A stretch of 64,000 bases of DNA, from the NCBI RefSeq assembly GCF_016863135.1, contig NZ_BOOH01000033.1, positions 1-64,000 on the forward strand, given 5' to 3'. The stretch comes from Planobispora longispora. GTDB taxonomy: Bacteria; Actinomycetota; Actinomycetes; Streptosporangiales; Streptosporangiaceae. Below are positions 52,488 to 62,608 of the stretch, piece after piece (position 1 is the stretch's first letter; each line of letters starts with the position of its first letter). Position numbers and translations under genes: made by a program. The notes under the pieces are model-generated. The model made no database searches. It was not told where the DNA came from and saw only the letters and a list, made by a program, of their open reading frames with translations.

Positions 52488-54700
52488 CCACCGGCCCGGA
52501 GTTCACCGAGGTCAAGCAGCCCGAGTTCGCCACGATGGCGGACAAGCACACGCAGACCGCCGGGCGGCTGGACCGGCTGGCGCAGGCGCTGTACGGCGAG
52601 CTGCAGAGCGCCGGGCTCGACACCGCCCCGGCGACCCGGCTGCGAGAGCTGGCCGACCGGGTCACCACGCAGGCCGAGGATCTGCGACGGCGGCAGAAAC
52701 TGATCCACGAGATGGAGCGGCAGAAGGTCGCCTTCGGCAGGAGCACTCCCGCGGGGAGTTTCCTGGGAGTTCCCGACAGGCTGGAAGCCGCCCAGGGGTT
52801 GCTGGACGGGACCCTCGCCGCCCGCGCCGTACTGGACGCCGCCGACGGAGATCCCAAGGCACTGGCGCGGCTGGAGAAGTACGCGTCGCGGACCGGAGAC
52901 CCGGAGTTCGTCAAGGTGTTCCTGGACCTGCTGGGAACCGGGGGCGTGACCAGGCTGCCCGGCTCGCTCGCCGCACAGCTGAGCGACGCCCGCAAGCACG
53001 GTGACTCCGACCGGATCGCCCGGCTCTCCTCCTCGGGCACGAAGGCCCTGGGGATGCTGAGCGCGGCCCTCGCCAGAGGAACCGATCCGAAGAACCCCGC
53101 CTACATGGGCGACGGTTTCCTGCGGGGCCTCGTCGAACAGGGCCGGGCGGAGCACAGGACCGGCGATGTGAAGTACTCGGGATACCAGGCGCAGGCACTT
53201 CTGTGGCGCGCCCACGACGGCAAGCCGCCGTTCTCGAAGAAGTTCATGGAGATCGTCGGACGCGACGCGATCGTCTACGAGCACGAGCAGCGGAAGGACG
53301 AGTGGGCGGCGAGTAAGGACCTGCTGGGCCGGACCTTCGCGGGAGACCAGATTCCCGTTTTCGACCTGGCCGGCGCGCTCGGACTGGGCGGCCTGCTGCG
53401 ACCGGGGTCGGAGGCGACCAGTCCGGGCAGGCAGACCAGGTCGTCGGTCGTGGACGACCTGCTCCACGCGGCGAGCTCCAGCAGGGAGGCGTCCCAGGCG
53501 CTGCTGGACCACGTCCCGGCGGGGTGGAAGGAGTCCGTGCTGGACTACATGCTGACCACCCGGTGGGACGCCTTCCGCTACCTGGACGACTACCGGCCGT
53601 TCAACAACGTGCTGATCGCCGCGACGACCGGCCAGGACGCGACTTCCGCGAAACTGGCCGCCGAGATGACCAAAATCCTCGCCGACGAGGTCCGCCCCGC
53701 CTTCGGCAAGGCCGACAGCGGCAACCTTGCGATCAAAGACCGCGACGCACTCGACCGCCTCGCACCTCTGCGCTATCCCCTGGCCCGCGCAATGGCGGCG
53801 AACATCGACCAGTTCTCCCGGCTCCTTCTCAACCATTCGACCTTCGGCAAGGCCTCAGCCGAGGACCTGTCCTACGCGCTGGCACTGGCTACCGGCGACG
53901 ACGCCGGTTTCGAGGCTCTGGTACGGGCCCAGACCGAGCACATGCGAGCGGCGTTCGACGCCGTACCCCCGGTCGGCCTCACCCTGGCGAATGTCGAAAA
54001 GCTCGGTTTCACGAAGGCCGACGTCAAGAAGTTCGACTTCGACGAGGACAGTCGGGTCGACAGGGCCGATATCAAGCAGTTCCTGACCGACCGGATCGTG
54101 GCGGAAGCACGTCCCTTCGGCCACATCACGGAGATCCGCCGCCAGGTGCTGATCGCCCAAGGACTAGATGACAAGAAGGCGGACGAGTCGCTGAAGAACA
54201 TGGTGCGCGAGGCGATAGGGCTGCTTCCGGTTCCAGGAGCAAGGCAGGCGGGCGAACTGGCCACCGGAGCCTTCAGCGGACTGATCGGCACCGGATACGA
54301 CAAGCTCACCGGAGCGGCGTACGACGAGGTCTCCAAACAGGTCGCCCAGCGGATGTCGGAGAACGGCCGGAGTCTGGACGAGACTCACCGAGCTCTGACG
54401 GACAACCGGGTTGCTGTGGAGAGGCTGGCAGAACAGATGATCGCTACCACCCTGCTGAACAAGGGCATGCTCGATGGGTTCAACATGAAAGATCATTCGT
54501 TCGTGACGGGAGTCCCTCCGAGGCTCAAGCCTTTTACTGAAATGACTCCACAGGAATACAGCCAGTTCCTCTCGTGGACACGTGAAACCGGCGGAAGCGA
54601 CGATTTGATGGACCGCTTCTATAGCACCTTCCGCAGGACCAGTCATGTGGACGACTACCTCGATCTACAGATCCCGTCCTCTCCGGGGGGTGGCACGTGA
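52484..54700 (+). CDS. large helical protein coupled to a WXG100-like partner, candidate secreted effector
   Basis: A 738-residue protein, mostly helical, without signal peptide. Residues about 510-530 read FDFDEDSRVDRADIKQFL, matching an EF-hand calcium loop (D1, D3, D5, D9, D12). Near residues 580-610 a hydrophobic GLLPVPGARQAGELATGAFSG segment is followed by a helical C-terminal domain. No known toxin motif is seen. Coupling to a WXG100-like gene and to a following lipoprotein suggests a secreted, contact-dependent or structural function. It is related to what is labelled DUF6571 in actinobacteria, which I cannot confirm. Confidence 0.72.
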   Translation: MTTGPEFTEVKQPEFATMADKHTQTAGRLDRLAQALYGELQSAGLDTAPATRLRELADRVTTQAEDLRRRQKLIHEMERQKVAFGRSTPAGSFLGVPDRLEAAQGLLDGTLAARAVLDAADGDPKALARLEKYASRTGDPEFVKVFLDLLGTGGVTRLPGSLAAQLSDARKHGDSDRIARLSSSGTKALGMLSAALARGTDPKNPAYMGDGFLRGLVEQGRAEHRTGDVKYSGYQAQALLWRAHDGKPPFSKKFMEIVGRDAIVYEHEQRKDEWAASKDLLGRTFAGDQIPVFDLAGALGLGGLLRPGSEATSPGRQTRSSVVDDLLHAASSSREASQALLDHVPAGWKESVLDYMLTTRWDAFRYLDDYRPFNNVLIAATTGQDATSAKLAAEMTKILADEVRPAFGKADSGNLAIKDRDALDRLAPLRYPLARAMAANIDQFSRLLLNHSTFGKASAEDLSYALALATGDDAGFEALVRAQTEHMRAAFDAVPPVGLTLANVEKLGFTKADVKKFDFDEDSRVDRADIKQFLTDRIVAEARPFGHITEIRRQVLIAQGLDDKKADESLKNMVREAIGLLPVPGARQAGELATGAFSGLIGTGYDKLTGAAYDEVSKQVAQRMSENGRSLDETHRALTDNRVAVERLAEQMIATTLLNKGMLDGFNMKDHSFVTGVPPRLKPFTEMTPQEYSQFLSWTRETGGSDDLMDRFYSTFRRTSHVDDYLDLQIPSSPGGGT

Positions 54701-55287
54701 GGCTTCGCTATCTCTCCGCCACTCTGACCTCCATCGTGTTCCTCACTACGGCCTGCACCCCAGAGAGTGATGTCGCGTCCGCGCCCGCTCCGTCTCCCCG
54801 CCCGGTCGTAGACTCAGCCCCCTACATCTGCAAACTCGTGCCCGAGCAAGCGTTTCGCTTGATTAGCGGTGTGACCGGGCCGCTTGTGGAGAAAACAGAC
54901 GGCAACGAAAGCGACGGCGACTGCTGGGCACCGGACACAAACCCGCGTCCGTTGGAAGTGAGATGGCTCCGGGAGGGCGATGGGATGCCGCAGGAGCAAC
55001 TGGACTTCGTTATGGACGATAGACGGGCGGTCTACATAAGGCACGGTGGAGTCACGCTTCCCAACGAGCTTGGGGACGGCCTAGCCGCATATCTGCCGAA
55101 CACTCCATTCGCCGACCAGCCGTACCGCGTAGTCGCAAAATTCTACTGCGGCGGCAAAGAGCAACTGATCACCATCTACCTCGCCAAAGTCGCCCAGGGC
55201 AGAGATGCGATCAAGGACATGATCGAGCTCATGCGAATCGCCCAGAAACGCTACGGCCAGCTCTACGACTGCACCCCGGGTGCGTAA
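54697..55287 (+). CDS. lipoprotein of the WXG cassette
   Basis: A 196-residue lipoprotein with signal peptide and lipobox LTTAC (Cys about 20), followed by a Pro/Ser linker. The mature part has four cysteines (YICKLVP, DCWAPD, FYCGG, DCTPG) that could form two disulfides, like DUF3558 lipoproteins. The GTG overlaps the upstream TGA (GTGA). Codon use is less GC-biased than in nearby genes, which suggests transfer. It may be the immunity or anchoring partner of the large protein. Confidence 0.75.
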   Translation: MRLRYLSATLTSIVFLTTACTPESDVASAPAPSPRPVVDSAPYICKLVPEQAFRLISGVTGPLVEKTDGNESDGDCWAPDTNPRPLEVRWLREGDGMPQEQLDFVMDDRRAVYIRHGGVTLPNELGDGLAAYLPNTPFADQPYRVVAKFYCGGKEQLITIYLAKVAQGRDAIKDMIELMRIAQKRYGQLYDCTPGA

Positions 55288-55402
55288 CCGGCCCCGGTCC
55301 TCCGTTCCTCCGCCGTATCCCGGCGGGCCACTGGGTTCCAAGTGAGGGACAAGCGGGTCACCAGATCATGGGGGCCGTACCGGACCTTCAGGGAGCTTCC
55401 GC

Positions 55403-56158
55403 ATGGGCATCGTCGATCTCTTCCAGGCCAGGCGTCTGCGCGCCGGACAGGTGCTGCTCCTGGGGTACCGGCCCGATCCCGCGTCGCTGCTGGAGGCCGT
55501 ACGGTTGTGCAGCCCGATCGCGCACCCGGATCGCAAGGGGATCCGGGTGACGAGGAGGATGCGGCTACGCGGCCCGATCGAGATCACACCGTCCGTCGAG
55601 GCGCGGGCGGGCCTGCCTGCGGGGTGGCGGATCGCCTACGTGCTGGAGGAGACCCGGCGCGGCATCGGCGGGCGGTACTGCTTCCCGCCGGACGTCACCG
55701 AAGGGCTGGCCCGGCGGCTCGGCGGACGGTCGCATCCGGCGTCCAACCGCCGCGACGTCCTCGCGTCGGTGATCGAGTGCCACGAGATCCCTGATCGGCG
55801 TCTCGCGGAACTGCTGTCCGGGGTGCTTCCCGGCCTGCGCTTCCACGAGCGGGTCGATGAGGAGACCATCGTGTTCAGGAGCGACGCGAGCCCGATCCGG
55901 GTGCTTTTCATCGAGAGCCGCTTCGGAACCGAGTACGAGATGGACGTGGAGGATCCGGCGGCGATCACACCGGACATCCTCGCGGCGGGCGAACTGGCGG
56001 CCCGGCTGATCGCCGGGGAGACGGGCGGTGTCGCCCAGGACTTCAACGGCTTTCTCCTGCCGGGACAGGACGCCGTTCCACGGCGCGGGGCCCGCCCGAG
56101 GCAGGACACCCTCCCACGGCGTGGTGTCCGCTCAGAGAACGAGAAAAGACTCCGATGA
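55403..56158 (+). CDS. hypothetical protein
   Basis: A 251-residue soluble protein of unknown family. The ATG follows GGGAG. It has an alpha/beta pattern without a signal peptide. Near the C-terminus two copies of QDxxPRRGxR lie in a 37-base DNA repeat (56065 and 56102). A strong terminator follows. Confidence 0.7.
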   Translation: MGIVDLFQARRLRAGQVLLLGYRPDPASLLEAVRLCSPIAHPDRKGIRVTRRMRLRGPIEITPSVEARAGLPAGWRIAYVLEETRRGIGGRYCFPPDVTEGLARRLGGRSHPASNRRDVLASVIECHEIPDRRLAELLSGVLPGLRFHERVDEETIVFRSDASPIRVLFIESRFGTEYEMDVEDPAAITPDILAAGELAARLIAGETGGVAQDFNGFLLPGQDAVPRRGARPRQDTLPRRGVRSENEKRLR

Positions 56159-56173
56159 GGACGGCGCGGGCGG

Positions 56174-56211
56174 GCATCCGGGCCGGGCGGGCCGGTGCCC
56201 GGCCCGGATGC
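56174..56211. terminator. strong bidirectional terminator hairpin
   Basis: A perfect 15-base inverted repeat, GCATCCGGGCCGGGC with its complement, has an 8-base loop between the convergent hypothetical gene and leuA. Confidence 0.8.
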
Positions 56212-56242
56212 GAGAAACCGTGAGGCGAGAAGCCGTACGGCG

Positions 56243-57988
<1,746 letters not shown>

Positions 57989-58019
57989 TCACGGCCGACG
58001 CGCATGACTCGCTCCGCGA

Positions 58020-58048
58020 CGAGGGAGCCGGCCTGTTACAGGCCCTCG
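58020..58048 (-). promoter_or_regulatory. leuA attenuator hairpin at the leader stop codon
   Basis: GGCCTG and CAGGCC form a 6-base stem whose 3-base loop is the TAA stop of the leader peptide. An outer pair CGAGGG/CCCTCG can extend it. A ribosome stalled at the Leu codons would leave it free to form or shift to other pairings. Confidence 0.65.
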
Positions 58049-58092
58049 CCGCGGCAGCTAAGAAGAAGCAGCCCGCGCAGCACGCATAGCAC
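58036..58092 (-). CDS. leuL: leucine leader peptide of leuA
   Basis: A GTG-started frame encodes MLCVLRGLLLLSCRGEGL, 18 residues with seven leucines, four in a row (CTG CTT CTT CTT). GTG 58083 is a second possible start. It lies 86 bases before leuA. The LLLL-SCRGE pattern is what I recall of actinobacterial leu leader peptides. Uncharged Leu-tRNA would stall the ribosome and change the folding of the hairpin at its stop, raising leuA expression. Confidence 0.78.
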   Translation of the reverse strand: MLCVLRGLLLLSCRGEGL

Positions 58093-58223
58093 GTTATCAG
58101 ACGGTTCTTAATATCCGAGTCAGGGTCTCATATCGCGGAACACAAAGTCTCTTGACGGGTCGTCCGCCCCGGCGATTACCTCGATGTATCAGCGGTGGGC
58201 GGCTACGCCGGAGGTGCCCCCGG

Positions 58224-59195
58224 ATGAGATCGTGGCAGCGCGTCCTGTCCCAACTGCCCGGCCGCACCACCGATCCCCGCGGTCGGCTGGCGGAGATCAG
58301 GCGCAGGCAGCAGGTTCACCGTACGGCCCTGGCCGAGCTCGACCGGCTGGAACGGGAGTCACTCGCCCGCCTCGGCGACCCCGAGCCGGGGGCGGGACCG
58401 GGGCGGGCGGCGGGGCTCATCGGCGCGCGCCCGGACCTCGTCCTGGCCGTCCACCTGCTCGGCCCGCTGACCGTCACCGTGGCGGACCGGCCGGTGGAGT
58501 CGTGGCCGAACGGCCGGTGCCGCTCGTTGCTGGCCTACCTGCTCACCCACCGCAGACCGTGGCCGCAGCGGGAGAAGCTCATGGAGGTGTTCTGGCCGGG
58601 TTCCCCGCCCGAGGCCGCCAGGAACAGCCTCCAGGTCGCGGTGCACAACCTGCGCAGGGCGCTGCGGTCCGTCTCCGAGACTCCGCTGATCGTCCTGGCC
58701 GGCGGTTCCTACCGGCTCCGTGACGACGTCTCGATCTGGCTGGACACCGAGGAGCTCATCAGGCTGGTCTCGCAGGCCCGGCAGCTGGAGACCCGGGGTG
58801 AGCCGTACGCGGCGACGGTGCTCTACGAGGACGTGGCCGCGCTCTACCGCGGGGACTTCCTGGCCGACTTCCCCTACGACGACTGGCCCGCCCTCGCCCG
58901 GGAGCATCTGCGGCTGGCCTACCTCGACGCGCTCGACCGGCTGAGCGCGCTGTACTTCGCCTCCGCCCGGTACGCGGCCTGCGTGGCGGTGTGCCAGCAG
59001 ATCATCGAGCTCGACCCCTGCCGGGAGGACGCGCACCGCCGCCTCATGCGGTGCCACTGCCGCCAGGGCCGTCCGCACCTGGCGCTGCTGCAGTTCCGGG
59101 TCTGCGCCCGGCTGCTGGAGACGGAGTTCGACATCGCCCCGAGCCGCGTCACCGTCGAGCTCCGCGACAGAATCCACCGTCGGGAGCCGGTTTGA
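58224..59195 (+). CDS. SARP/AfsR-type regulator with BTAD domain
   Basis: A 323-residue protein. After a basic N-terminus (about 70 residues) comes an OmpR-like winged helix (LAVHLLGPLTVTVADRP, LLAYLLTHRRPWPQREKLME, NSLQVAVHNLRRALR). The BTAD helical domain follows (YEDVAALYRGDFLADFPYDDW, HRRLMRCHCRQGRPHLALLQF). SARPs activate nearby genes, often antibiotic clusters; here no biosynthetic genes follow, only two proteins of unknown function. ATG 58224 follows GGAGG. Confidence 0.9.
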   Translation: MRSWQRVLSQLPGRTTDPRGRLAEIRRRQQVHRTALAELDRLERESLARLGDPEPGAGPGRAAGLIGARPDLVLAVHLLGPLTVTVADRPVESWPNGRCRSLLAYLLTHRRPWPQREKLMEVFWPGSPPEAARNSLQVAVHNLRRALRSVSETPLIVLAGGSYRLRDDVSIWLDTEELIRLVSQARQLETRGEPYAATVLYEDVAALYRGDFLADFPYDDWPALAREHLRLAYLDALDRLSALYFASARYAACVAVCQQIIELDPCREDAHRRLMRCHCRQGRPHLALLQFRVCARLLETEFDIAPSRVTVELRDRIHRREPV

Positions 59196-59304
59196 CCGGC
59201 GCTTATCCGCGCGCGCCCGGTTCGTTAAGCCCGGGAGGGGCGCGGCGTTAAGCGGCGGGGGTCATATCTGGTTCCGTCGCCTTCTCCACGAAGAGGAGAG
59301 CTCC

Positions 59305-59733
59305 ATGCCCGGCCAGCCGATGTTGAACACGCCCAACACCCTGCTCGGTATCGACGCCACCGCGGTCGTCATCCAGGAGAACGGCATGCCGCCGGCCTCC
59401 GTCATCGAACGGAACCGGCCCTTCACGGTCGGCATGGAGTTCAGGATCGAGGGGTTCATCGCCGACTGGCTCACCCGGCTCACCCCGAGCCCGGCGTTCC
59501 AGGTCGTCTACCGGTTCGAGGGTCAGGGCCCCGCCGCCGACGGCGACCTGACCCGCACGGGCACTCTGACGGCGGGACAGAAGGTCTACGGCCTCGCCGG
59601 CACCGGCCTCCCGCTCCCCGGCGGCCTGCCGGTCCCCGGCCTCTACAGGGTCTCCGCGTATGTCACCTTCGGGCCCCCCACCAGTCCGCCGATGGCCGCC
59701 TTCGTCGAGGGCGCGCTGCTGCACGTCATCTGA
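59305..59733 (+). CDS. hypothetical protein, paralogous to the C-terminal domain of its neighbour
   Basis: A 142-residue protein, probably an all-beta (Ig-like) fold. It opens with GIDATAVVIQENG, has NRPFTVGMEFRIEG, and ends with GLYRVSAYVTFG and EGALLHVI. The same order (RPFTLLLRL, GIYRIDAVITL, DGGLLQVV) ends the next protein, so one arose from the other. The ATG follows GGAGAGCTCC. Function unknown. Confidence 0.75.
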   Translation: MPGQPMLNTPNTLLGIDATAVVIQENGMPPASVIERNRPFTVGMEFRIEGFIADWLTRLTPSPAFQVVYRFEGQGPAADGDLTRTGTLTAGQKVYGLAGTGLPLPGGLPVPGLYRVSAYVTFGPPTSPPMAAFVEGALLHVI

Positions 59734-59756
59734 GCGCGACCGGGAGGTGGGTCGGC

Positions 59757-60728
59757 GTGGACGACCTGACGAAGATCAGCGGGATCGGCCGGGCCATCGC
59801 GGCCCGCCTGACCGGAGCCGGAGTCTCCTCCTACGCGGACCTGGCCGCGCTCGGCTCCGGCGAGATCGTCGAACTGCTCGGCGACGTGGCGGGGATCACC
59901 GCGGCCCGCGTGGAAGGATGGCGGGCCCAGGCCGCCCAGCTGGCGGGGACGGACGAGCCGGAGCCCAGCCGGTACGAGAGCTTCATCGTGCGGGTGCTGC
60001 TGGAGGAGGGCGCTCCCCGGACGGCGACGGTCCAGCACGTGCAGACCGGCGGGTACGGGCGCTGGGGAAGCTGGGACCCCCGGCTTGTGCTGGACTTCAT
60101 CACCGCGTGCCTGCCCGGCGGCCACCGGTTCTTCGACAGGGAGGACAGACAGGACGGGGCCGTTCCCCCTCCCCCGGCTCCGCCCGCCGCGGGTGATGCC
60201 CTGCGCAGAAGCGTCTCGGCCGCGACCGACGTCATGGGGGAACTGCTGGTGACTCCTCCGATCCCCGAAGAGAGCGGCTTCTCTCTCGCCCTGGCCGAAC
60301 CCGCCGGGACGGGCGAGACCCGCGCCCCGACCGACGCCGTCCCGGAGCACGAGGGAGCGTCATCGGTCACGCGATTGCCCCGCCGGGCGAACCCGGCACT
60401 TCCCTCACCGGGTTCGATGGAGACCAGGCTTGTCGCGGCGCACCGGCCGTTCACGCTCCTGCTGCGCCTGGCGTTGACGGATCCTCCGGATCGGCTGGCG
60501 TACACGGCGATCGTGACGCTGCGCCCCGTTCCCCGTACCGGGGAGTCCACGGTGCTGCGCGGCGACGGATCGCTGGGCGGAGCCGATCCCGTCGTCTCCT
60601 TCGGCTCCCCGGGGCTGCCGCCGGGCATCTACCGGATCGACGCGGTGATCACCCTGCGCGGGGCCGGGGAGCCCGCGCAGGGCGCGGCGTCCGCCGTCAT
60701 CGACGGCGGGCTGCTCCAGGTCGTGTGA
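59757..60728 (+). CDS. helix-hairpin-helix protein with C-terminal beta domain
   Basis: A 323-residue protein. Residues 1-65 are a helix-hairpin-helix domain (LTKISGIGRAIAARLTGAG, then GIVELLGDVAGITAARVEGW-like elements). Residues about 75-150 form a second unit with a proline-rich linker. The C-terminal 110 residues match the preceding protein. A DNA- or protein-binding module joined to the shared beta domain suggests the two act as a pair. The GTG follows GGGAGG. Repeats span its stop codon. Confidence 0.75.
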   Translation: MDDLTKISGIGRAIAARLTGAGVSSYADLAALGSGEIVELLGDVAGITAARVEGWRAQAAQLAGTDEPEPSRYESFIVRVLLEEGAPRTATVQHVQTGGYGRWGSWDPRLVLDFITACLPGGHRFFDREDRQDGAVPPPPAPPAAGDALRRSVSAATDVMGELLVTPPIPEESGFSLALAEPAGTGETRAPTDAVPEHEGASSVTRLPRRANPALPSPGSMETRLVAAHRPFTLLLRLALTDPPDRLAYTAIVTLRPVPRTGESTVLRGDGSLGGADPVVSFGSPGLPPGIYRIDAVITLRGAGEPAQGAASAVIDGGLLQVV

Positions 60729-60801
60729 GACCGGCACGGCGGGCTGCTCCAGGTCCTGTGAGACCGGGGCGACGGCTCGCTCCGGGTCGCGCGGGACCGG
60801 G
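60703..60801. repeat. 33-base tandem repeat spanning a stop codon
   Basis: Copy 1 (60703-60735) contains the TGA of the helix-hairpin-helix gene. Copy 2 (60736-60768) differs at two positions, again with TGA. A third, weaker copy follows to 60801. The element is ACGGCGGGCTGCTCCAGGTC. Confidence 0.85.
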
Positions 60802-60812
60802 GCGGCCCGGAC

Positions 60813-61073
60813 TCATGCCGGCCAGGCGATGCCGTTGGCGTTGAGCCATTCGCGGTCGTCCTCGCCCGGCTCCTGGGCGACGTCGACACCCAGCATGGTG
60901 ATCGGCCCCTTGGCGCCGAAATGCTGGACGCTCTCGTCCCCCTCCACCAGCACCAGCCGCTCGAAACTCGGTGGCCAGCGCAGCAGGATCCGCCGGGGGC
61001 AGATGCCGCATGCCCACTCCTCGGCGCCGTTGGCCCGGGTGGTGACGTGCACCAGTTCGTGAGGACCGCCCAT
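60813..61073 (-). CDS. small cysteine-motif hypothetical protein
   Basis: An 86-residue protein with one CxxC (ACGICPRRILLRW) in its first third and an acidic C-terminal half. It may bind a metal weakly or not at all, since only two cysteines exist. The ATG has a weak GAAGAG upstream. It is convergent with the helix-hairpin-helix gene. Confidence 0.65.
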   Translation of the reverse strand: MGGPHELVHVTTRANGAEEWACGICPRRILLRWPPSFERLVLVEGDESVQHFGAKGPITMLGVDVAQEPGEDDREWLNANGIAWPA

Positions 61074-61267
61074 GGTTGACCACTCTTCGTCATCGAACGA
61101 ACACTTTCCGCTAACATCTATCTCTGCCCTGAAAAGAGGTACTTATTCGTAAAGACCCTCCTTACCTCCGCCGAGACCCGCCCCTCGGCCCTTCCGGCTC
61201 ATCCCGGAACGGCGGCCGACGGCTCATCAGATAAAGTCCGAAATGAGGGAGATTAGGGGGACTTAAT

Positions 61268-61513
61268 ATGAAGGACCGCGACATCCTCGCCCATATCAAC
61301 CGGCTCATCACCGAGGAACGTGATCTCCGCTCCTCCCTGGCCGCCGGCTCGATCTCCTCCCACGAGGAGAACCACCGGATCAGATACATCGAGGAGGCTC
61401 TCGACCAGGCGTGGGACCTGCTCAGGCAGCGCCGGGCACGCCGGGAGTTCGGTGAGGATCCCGGCGCGACCGCGCCCCGCCCGGTGGAGGAGGTCGAGGA
61501 GTACAGCCAGTAG
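61268..61513 (+). CDS. DUF2630 family protein
   Basis: An 81-residue helical protein. DILAHINRLITEERDLR and RIRYIEEALDQAWDLLRQRRA are typical of DUF2630, a small actinobacterial family, probably a helical hairpin. Function unknown. The ATG follows GGGGGA by six bases. Confidence 0.88.
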   Translation: MKDRDILAHINRLITEERDLRSSLAAGSISSHEENHRIRYIEEALDQAWDLLRQRRARREFGEDPGATAPRPVEEVEEYSQ

Positions 61514-61540
61514 GGCCGCGGAGGCCCTCCTGCGAACCGG

Positions 61541-62572
61541 TCACCCCCGTACGGCCCGCGGGTTCGCCGGACGCCCCGGGCAGCGGGGGTCGCTCGGCTT
61601 CGCCAGCGGGTCGGGGGCGAACCAGGCGAGCACACTGTGCTCGACGTACCAGCGGCGCAGCGCGACGCGGCTGCGCGGGATCTGCCCGAGATCGGGGCAG
61701 AGGAACTGCGAGGCCACCGCGCCGTTGGCGATGAACCGCACGGTGCCGTCCTGCTCCAGGAAGGTGGAGACCCGGTCGTCGGTCGCGATGACGTGACCGA
61801 TCAGAACCTTTCCTGCGATCTCCTCGTCCGCGCCCTCACGGGAGATCTCCAGCCCGACGAGGGGCAGGATCGGCGCCTCCACCACGACGGCCGCGGTGAA
61901 CACCGGTGCCAGCACGAGCACCGCGACCGCCACGGTGGACGTCAGCGCCGCGGCGGCCCGCTCCGGGACGGGGCCGGTCAGCAGGCAGGCCAGACCCGGC
62001 GGGAGGGTCAGCAGCACCGCGGTGACCACGTCCCCCTCGGCGAACGCCTGGCCGATGGCCGGGGCCAGCCAGAGGTAGAGCCCGGCCCCCGCGACCAGGG
62101 GGAGCCAGAGTGTGAACACGACGATCAGCTCCGGCCGTACGGCCCTGCGGTCACAGACGGTCAGCCCCAGCGTGGCCAGCGAGAGCGCGACCAGGGTGGG
62201 CAGGAACCGCAGTTGCCAGCTCACCGCCCCCACCAGGACGGAGAGCACCACGATCCAGTCGGAGATGCGGTCGCTCACCGCCGACAACCAGGACGAGCGG
62301 CCGGTGCTGACCCGGTAGAGCGCGCCCAGGACGCGACCGGCCAGCACCAGGGCGGGCAGCACCCACAGGGTGGTCAGCAGCACCGCGGTGAGCAGGCCGA
62401 GGGCGCTGACGTGCTGGACCAGCAGGAGCAGGGTCTGGGTGTCCTGGCGGCTGGCGTACCACAGCCGCACGACGAGCAGCGCCAGCGGGAAGGCCGGCAG
62501 CATCGCGAACATCCACTGCTGGTGGCCGCCCCGCCAGGCCCCGGCGGGTGAGGCCGCGTCCGTGTCGCCCAT
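61541..62572 (-). CDS. hypothetical multi-pass membrane protein
   Basis: A 343-residue protein with about eight hydrophobic segments in the first 260 residues. A soluble C-terminal part follows (GKVLIGHVIATDDRVSTFLEQDGTVRFIANGAVASQFLC). The pattern of a hydrolysed or ligand-bound C-terminal domain is not recognised. The start is ATG 62572; GTG 62608, directly after the upstream stop, is the alternative. It follows the solute-binding protein gene, so both may act together. Confidence 0.75.
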   Translation of the reverse strand: MGDTDAASPAGAWRGGHQQWMFAMLPAFPLALLVVRLWYASRQDTQTLLLLVQHVSALGLLTAVLLTTLWVLPALVLAGRVLGALYRVSTGRSSWLSAVSDRISDWIVVLSVLVGAVSWQLRFLPTLVALSLATLGLTVCDRRAVRPELIVVFTLWLPLVAGAGLYLWLAPAIGQAFAEGDVVTAVLLTLPPGLACLLTGPVPERAAAALTSTVAVAVLVLAPVFTAAVVVEAPILPLVGLEISREGADEEIAGKVLIGHVIATDDRVSTFLEQDGTVRFIANGAVASQFLCPDLGQIPRSRVALRRWYVEHSVLAWFAPDPLAKPSDPRCPGRPANPRAVRG

Positions 62573-62608
62573 CCGGTCTTCCGCCCGTTCCTCCCGTCCT
62601 CCGATCAC

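Noticed and set aside
58224-59195. SARP gene as a marker of an antibiotic biosynthetic cluster
   Set aside because: No polyketide synthase, peptide synthetase or other biosynthetic genes are found between 55 kb and the window end.
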